Source of the DNA: Gemmataceae bacterium
Lineage (GTDB): Bacteria; Planctomycetota; Planctomycetia; Gemmatales; Gemmataceae
Direction of reading: 5' to 3'
Assembly: GCA_020847555.1 (NCBI GenBank)
Contig: JADLBT010000355.1
Location: forward strand, 1 to 7,536
DNA length: 7,536 nt
In this document: positions 5,505 to 7,536 of the stretch, piece by piece
How the letters are laid out: every line of letters starts with the position of its first letter
Numbering within the stretch: position 1 is the first letter of the stretch
Translations under genes and position numbers: made by a program
Notes under the pieces: generated by a model
Seen by the model: only the letters and a program-made list of their open reading frames with translations
Database searches by the model: none
What the model was told of the DNA's origin: nothing

Positions 5505-6698
5505 TCACTGGCTCACCCTGGCGTCGGCGAACGTCACATGGTCGTGGAGGTCAAGGAGGTTGCTGGAGCTGACGGTGATGCGCAGCCGATTGGCCTTCTG
5601 CATCGGCAGGCGCACCTCACGGAGCGGCGTCTCGGCGGTGAACTCCCCCTTGTAGACCTCGCGGCCGTCGCGCTCGATCACCACCACCGCCTTGCTCTCC
5701 GGGCCGACGCGCGGATCCACGCCGATGAACGTGCGGAACTCCTTGTATCTGCCGCCGAGGGTGTATTCCAGCTCCGTGTAAGCGTGGATCGACAGACCCT
5801 TGGGGAAGATCTTGTCGCCCAGCAGGATCTGGTCGCCGTCCAGGTTCGTGTCCTTGCGGTAGGCGATTGGCAGCCCGACGCCGGAGCGTTCGACCTTCTT
5901 CGTCGGCTCCAGGTCGGACAGGTACGTCAGCTTACCCATGTTGTAGTCGAACCTGGCGATCGCCTGGTGGTCGTAGCGGATGTCGATGCCGCCGGTGGTC
6001 GTGACGGTGAACGTGTTCCCGTCCAGTTTGACGGCGACTGCCGCGAGGCTGTTGCCCTGAACGTCGTGGACCTGGCAGATCGGGCTCTTCGTCGGGCCGT
6101 CCAGGCGGTAGAAGACCATGCCGCCGATGTTGGTGAACGGCACCGGGCGGATCAGGCCGCCTTCGAGGCGGAACTGGATCGCCTGGCCGTCCGGGCTCAC
6201 GTCGCCGAAGGTGCCCTCGACCGCGTTCAGCTCGTCGTTCTTGAGGATGACGACGCGATCGCGTTTCACCTCCTCGCGCCCGAGGATGGTGTCCCACTCC
6301 TTGCGGAGGACCGAGTCATGGGCGTCGCGGAAGTAGTGCGTCAGGCTGCTCAGCGGCACCTTGACCTCCTGGCCGGAGAGGAGCGTCAGGTGGACGTCCT
6401 TGCCCTTGAACGCGACCGCCTTGCAGTGCAGGAGGGTGTCGTCGCTCAGGCGGACGTCGCTGTATTTGGTGGACGCTGCCACGCCCTTGACGGGGCGCAG
6501 CTCAAGGGCGAGCACCTGCGCGATCGGCGTGGCGACCGTCATGCCGCCCGCGGTGCGGACGGTGATCTCCTTGTCGGTGACGCCGACCACGGTCCCGCTC
6601 ACGGTCTTGCTGCCGAGGGTGCGCAGATCGTCGGCGCTGGCGAGGGTGACGGCGAGCAACAGGGCGGCGACGGCGAGTCGCGTGCGGGGGATCTTCAT
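5505..6698 (-). CDS. Secreted protein with beta-rich repeats and a C-terminal NPCBM domain
   Basis: The product has 397 residues. The ATG at 6698 starts a clear signal peptide (MKIPRTR, hydrophobic core about 8-19, cleavage near ASADD). An in-frame ATG at 6800 would add 34 residues encoded by intergenic repeat sequence and hide the signal. A GAGG lies 10 bases upstream. Residues 25-260 hold several short beta-rich units of a similar plan (for example about 30-65, 80-120, 158-195 and 207-245), each with a V-x-G or D-x-x-x-L start and a buried hydrophobic strand, compatible with small SH3/Lsm-like barrels. Residues about 272-397 match the NPCBM family (novel putative carbohydrate-binding module), with the GLSIHAYTELEYTL core, FRTFIGVD and a late ADARV strand. 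The family is common in secreted glycoside hydrolases and planctomycete surface proteins. No catalytic domain is visible, so a binding role at the cell surface is the simplest reading. Confidence 0.88.
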   Translation of the reverse strand: MKIPRTRLAVAALLLAVTLASADDLRTLGSKTVSGTVVGVTDKEITVRTAGGMTVATPIAQVLALELRPVKGVAASTKYSDVRLSDDTLLHCKAVAFKGKDVHLTLLSGQEVKVPLSSLTHYFRDAHDSVLRKEWDTILGREEVKRDRVVILKNDELNAVEGTFGDVSPDGQAIQFRLEGGLIRPVPFTNIGGMVFYRLDGPTKSPICQVHDVQGNSLAAVAVKLDGNTFTVTTTGGIDIRYDHQAIARFDYNMGKLTYLSDLEPTKKVERSGVGLPIAYRKDTNLDGDQILLGDKIFPKGLSIHAYTELEYTLGGRYKEFRTFIGVDPRVGPESKAVVVIERDGREVYKGEFTAETPLREVRLPMQKANRLRITVSSSNLLDLHDHVTFADARVSQ

Positions 6699-6708
6699 CG
6701 GGGACAGC

Positions 6709-6712
6709 CCTC
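6709..6712 (-). promoter_or_regulatory. Weak ribosome binding site of the NPCBM gene
   Basis: GAGG on the minus strand, ten bases before the ATG at 6698. The spacing is a little long, so this is a weak site, but the signal peptide supports the same start. Confidence 0.4.
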
Positions 6713-6745
6713 TTCCGGCGGATCCAGTGTGTTCGCGGTCCCGAT

Positions 6746-6814
6746 GGGAGTGAGGAGGACAGGAGTGAGGAGGAGAGACTAACCCCTCCTCACTCCTCAC
6801 TTCTCACTCACTCC
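6746..6814. repeat. Purine/pyrimidine-asymmetric repeat upstream of the NPCBM gene
   Basis: The 13-mer GGAGTGAGGAGGA occurs exactly at 6747-6759 and 6762-6774 (period 15). The second copy pairs perfectly with 6785-6797 as a 13-base inverted repeat (arm 6761-6773), and further CTCACTC copies continue to 6814. The left half is almost all purine and the right half almost all pyrimidine on the plus strand. It lies between the terminator of the previous gene and the start of the NPCBM gene, where a promoter would be expected, but I see no convincing -35/-10 pair. Confidence 0.65.
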
Positions 6815-6831
6815 GGGCACCTCTGTTCCAG

Positions 6832-6876
6832 AAAACGCCGGGCTGTGGCCGCGTCACGGGCGGGGCCACAGCCCGG
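6832..6876 (-). terminator. Rho-independent terminator after the partial helical-protein gene
   Basis: Perfect 13-base arms at 6838-6850 and 6864-6876 enclose a 13-base loop. Read on the minus strand, the stem is followed after CG... by a TTTT run (6835-6832). It sits 48 bases past the stop codon at 6925, as expected for an intrinsic terminator, and is only functional in the minus direction. Confidence 0.82.
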
Positions 6877-6924
6877 GGGGAGCCGCCCAACGACGGCCCC
6901 GCAGACCTGGACCTGTCCCGGCCG

Positions 6925-7536
6925 TCAGCGCGAGCCGGTGCGGCGAACCGAGTCCTCCGTCAGCCGACGGAAGTACTCGCGGAACAGCTCCTGGTGGGCC
7001 AGCGACAGACCGCGCGTCAGTTCCTCGACCTCGCGCATCGCCTGGGCGCGCTGGGCCTGGTCCATGCGGCCCCACCCCTCGGCCAGCTTGCGCAGCCGGG
7101 CCTCGTTCACCGTGCCGCGGCCGCCGTTGTTGGCAATGCGGCTGTCCTGCATCGGCTGGGTTGGGTTGTTCCCGCCCTGCTGGCCCTGCTGCCCGCCGGG
7201 TTGCTGGCCGTCGGGACACTGGCCGCCGTTCGGAGAGCCGCCTTGCTGCTTTTGCTTCTGCTTGTTTTCGAGTTCCTTGATGAGTTCATCAAGGCGGAGG
7301 ACGACCTCCTTCTGGAGTTTCTGGGTCTGCGGACCGCCGCGGGCCAGTTCGAGCCGGCGCTCGATGTTGCCCATCTTGCGGGCGATCGCCCCCAGATCCT
7401 TGTCCTTCCACGTCTGCATGTCCAGGAGCATCAGAGCGCCGACCGTCTTGTACCGCTCCGGGCTGTCCAGCGCCTGGCCCAGCAGCCGGCCGATCGTCCG
7501 GCCGGCATCGGCCTTGCTCAGCAGAGCGTGCTCGCA
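6925..7536 (-). CDS. C-terminal part of a helical protein with a Gln/Gly-rich linker (partial)
   Basis: The frame is open from the window edge at 7536 to the TGA at 6925-6927, giving 203 visible residues. The true start lies beyond the window, so the Met encoded at 7431 is probably internal. The visible part begins with a helical segment (about 1-35), then a charged helical region (about 36-93) with KMGNIERRLELA and RLDELIKELENK, heptad-like and perhaps coiled coil. A low-complexity linker rich in Gln, Gly, Asn and Pro follows (about 94-143). A final helical region (about 142-195) contains RQ/E-rich turns and FREYFRRL. The REYFRRL-type ending recalls uncharacterised planctomycete proteins in which a helical tail follows a low-complexity linker; I cannot name a function. 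No membrane segment is seen in the visible part. A strong terminator lies 48 bases after the stop, so this gene is probably transcriptionally separate from the genes that follow. Confidence 0.82.
   Translation of the reverse strand, partial: CEHALLSKADAGRTIGRLLGQALDSPERYKTVGALMLLDMQTWKDKDLGAIARKMGNIERRLELARGGPQTQKLQKEVVLRLDELIKELENKQKQKQQGGSPNGGQCPDGQQPGGQQGQQGGNNPTQPMQDSRIANNGGRGTVNEARLRKLAEGWGRMDQAQRAQAMREVEELTRGLSLAHQELFREYFRRLTEDSVRRTGSR

Noticed and set aside
3415..5655. Long plus-strand open frame opposite the active protease
   Set aside because: It covers a gene with an intact catalytic triad and runs across the intergenic palindrome; its composition is that of an antisense shadow.
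5376..6782. Long plus-strand open frame opposite the NPCBM gene
   Set aside because: It is antisense to a recognisable NPCBM protein and starts and ends inside repeats, with no ribosome site or known motif.
6699..6831. Promoter for the NPCBM gene
   Set aside because: A promoter is expected here after the terminator, but I could not find a convincing -35/-10 pair, and planctomycete promoters are poorly defined by sequence.

Overview
The window is GC-rich chromosomal DNA with every supported gene on the minus strand. The gene content suggests a planctomycete, probably of the Gemmata group. The reasons are a cluster of secreted trypsin/PDZ proteins with planctomycete-style fusions, an NPCBM-domain protein with an N-terminal signal peptide, and a helical protein with a Gln/Gly linker of a kind I associate with planctomycetes. 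This placement rests on family style recalled from memory, not on a search.

Read in the direction of transcription (right to left): (1) 7536-6925, the C-terminal 203 residues of a helical protein whose start lies outside the window, followed by a strong hairpin plus T-run terminator at 6876-6832. (2) 6698-5505, a secreted protein with small beta-rich repeats and a C-terminal NPCBM carbohydrate-binding-type domain. (3) 5373-3508, a secreted HtrA/DegP-like serine protease with an intact His86/Asp116/Ser201 triad, one PDZ domain and an extra C-terminal domain of about 235 residues. (4) 3454-2336, a smaller trypsin/PDZ protein that keeps His and Asp but has Ala where the catalytic Ser should be. 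(5) 2245-134, a signal-peptide protein with a trypsin-like domain lacking all three triad residues, two PDZ domains, and a C-terminal alpha/beta-hydrolase-like domain that also seems to lack its nucleophile and His.

The most interesting feature is the row of three HtrA-type paralogues with 3/3, 2/3 and 0/3 catalytic residues, the last fused to a second apparently dead enzyme domain. One active exported protease next to two catalytically disabled relatives suggests a scaffold, adaptor or regulatory arrangement outside the cytoplasm. This is inference. The coding fold, PDZ domains and signal sequences look well kept, so the two disabled genes do not look like decaying pseudogenes.

The gaps between genes are short (53 to 226 bases) and each carries a palindrome. 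Two are canonical terminator-like hairpins, both ending in the same GCCCGGCGTTTTC string on the minus strand. The others are imperfect inverted or direct repeats without T-runs, which resemble interspersed REP-like elements. The terminator in the 53-base gap between the active protease and the Ser-to-Ala paralogue leaves almost no room for a separate promoter, so the second gene probably depends on readthrough or on a promoter inside the first. I see no RNA genes, CRISPR array, transposase or integrase.
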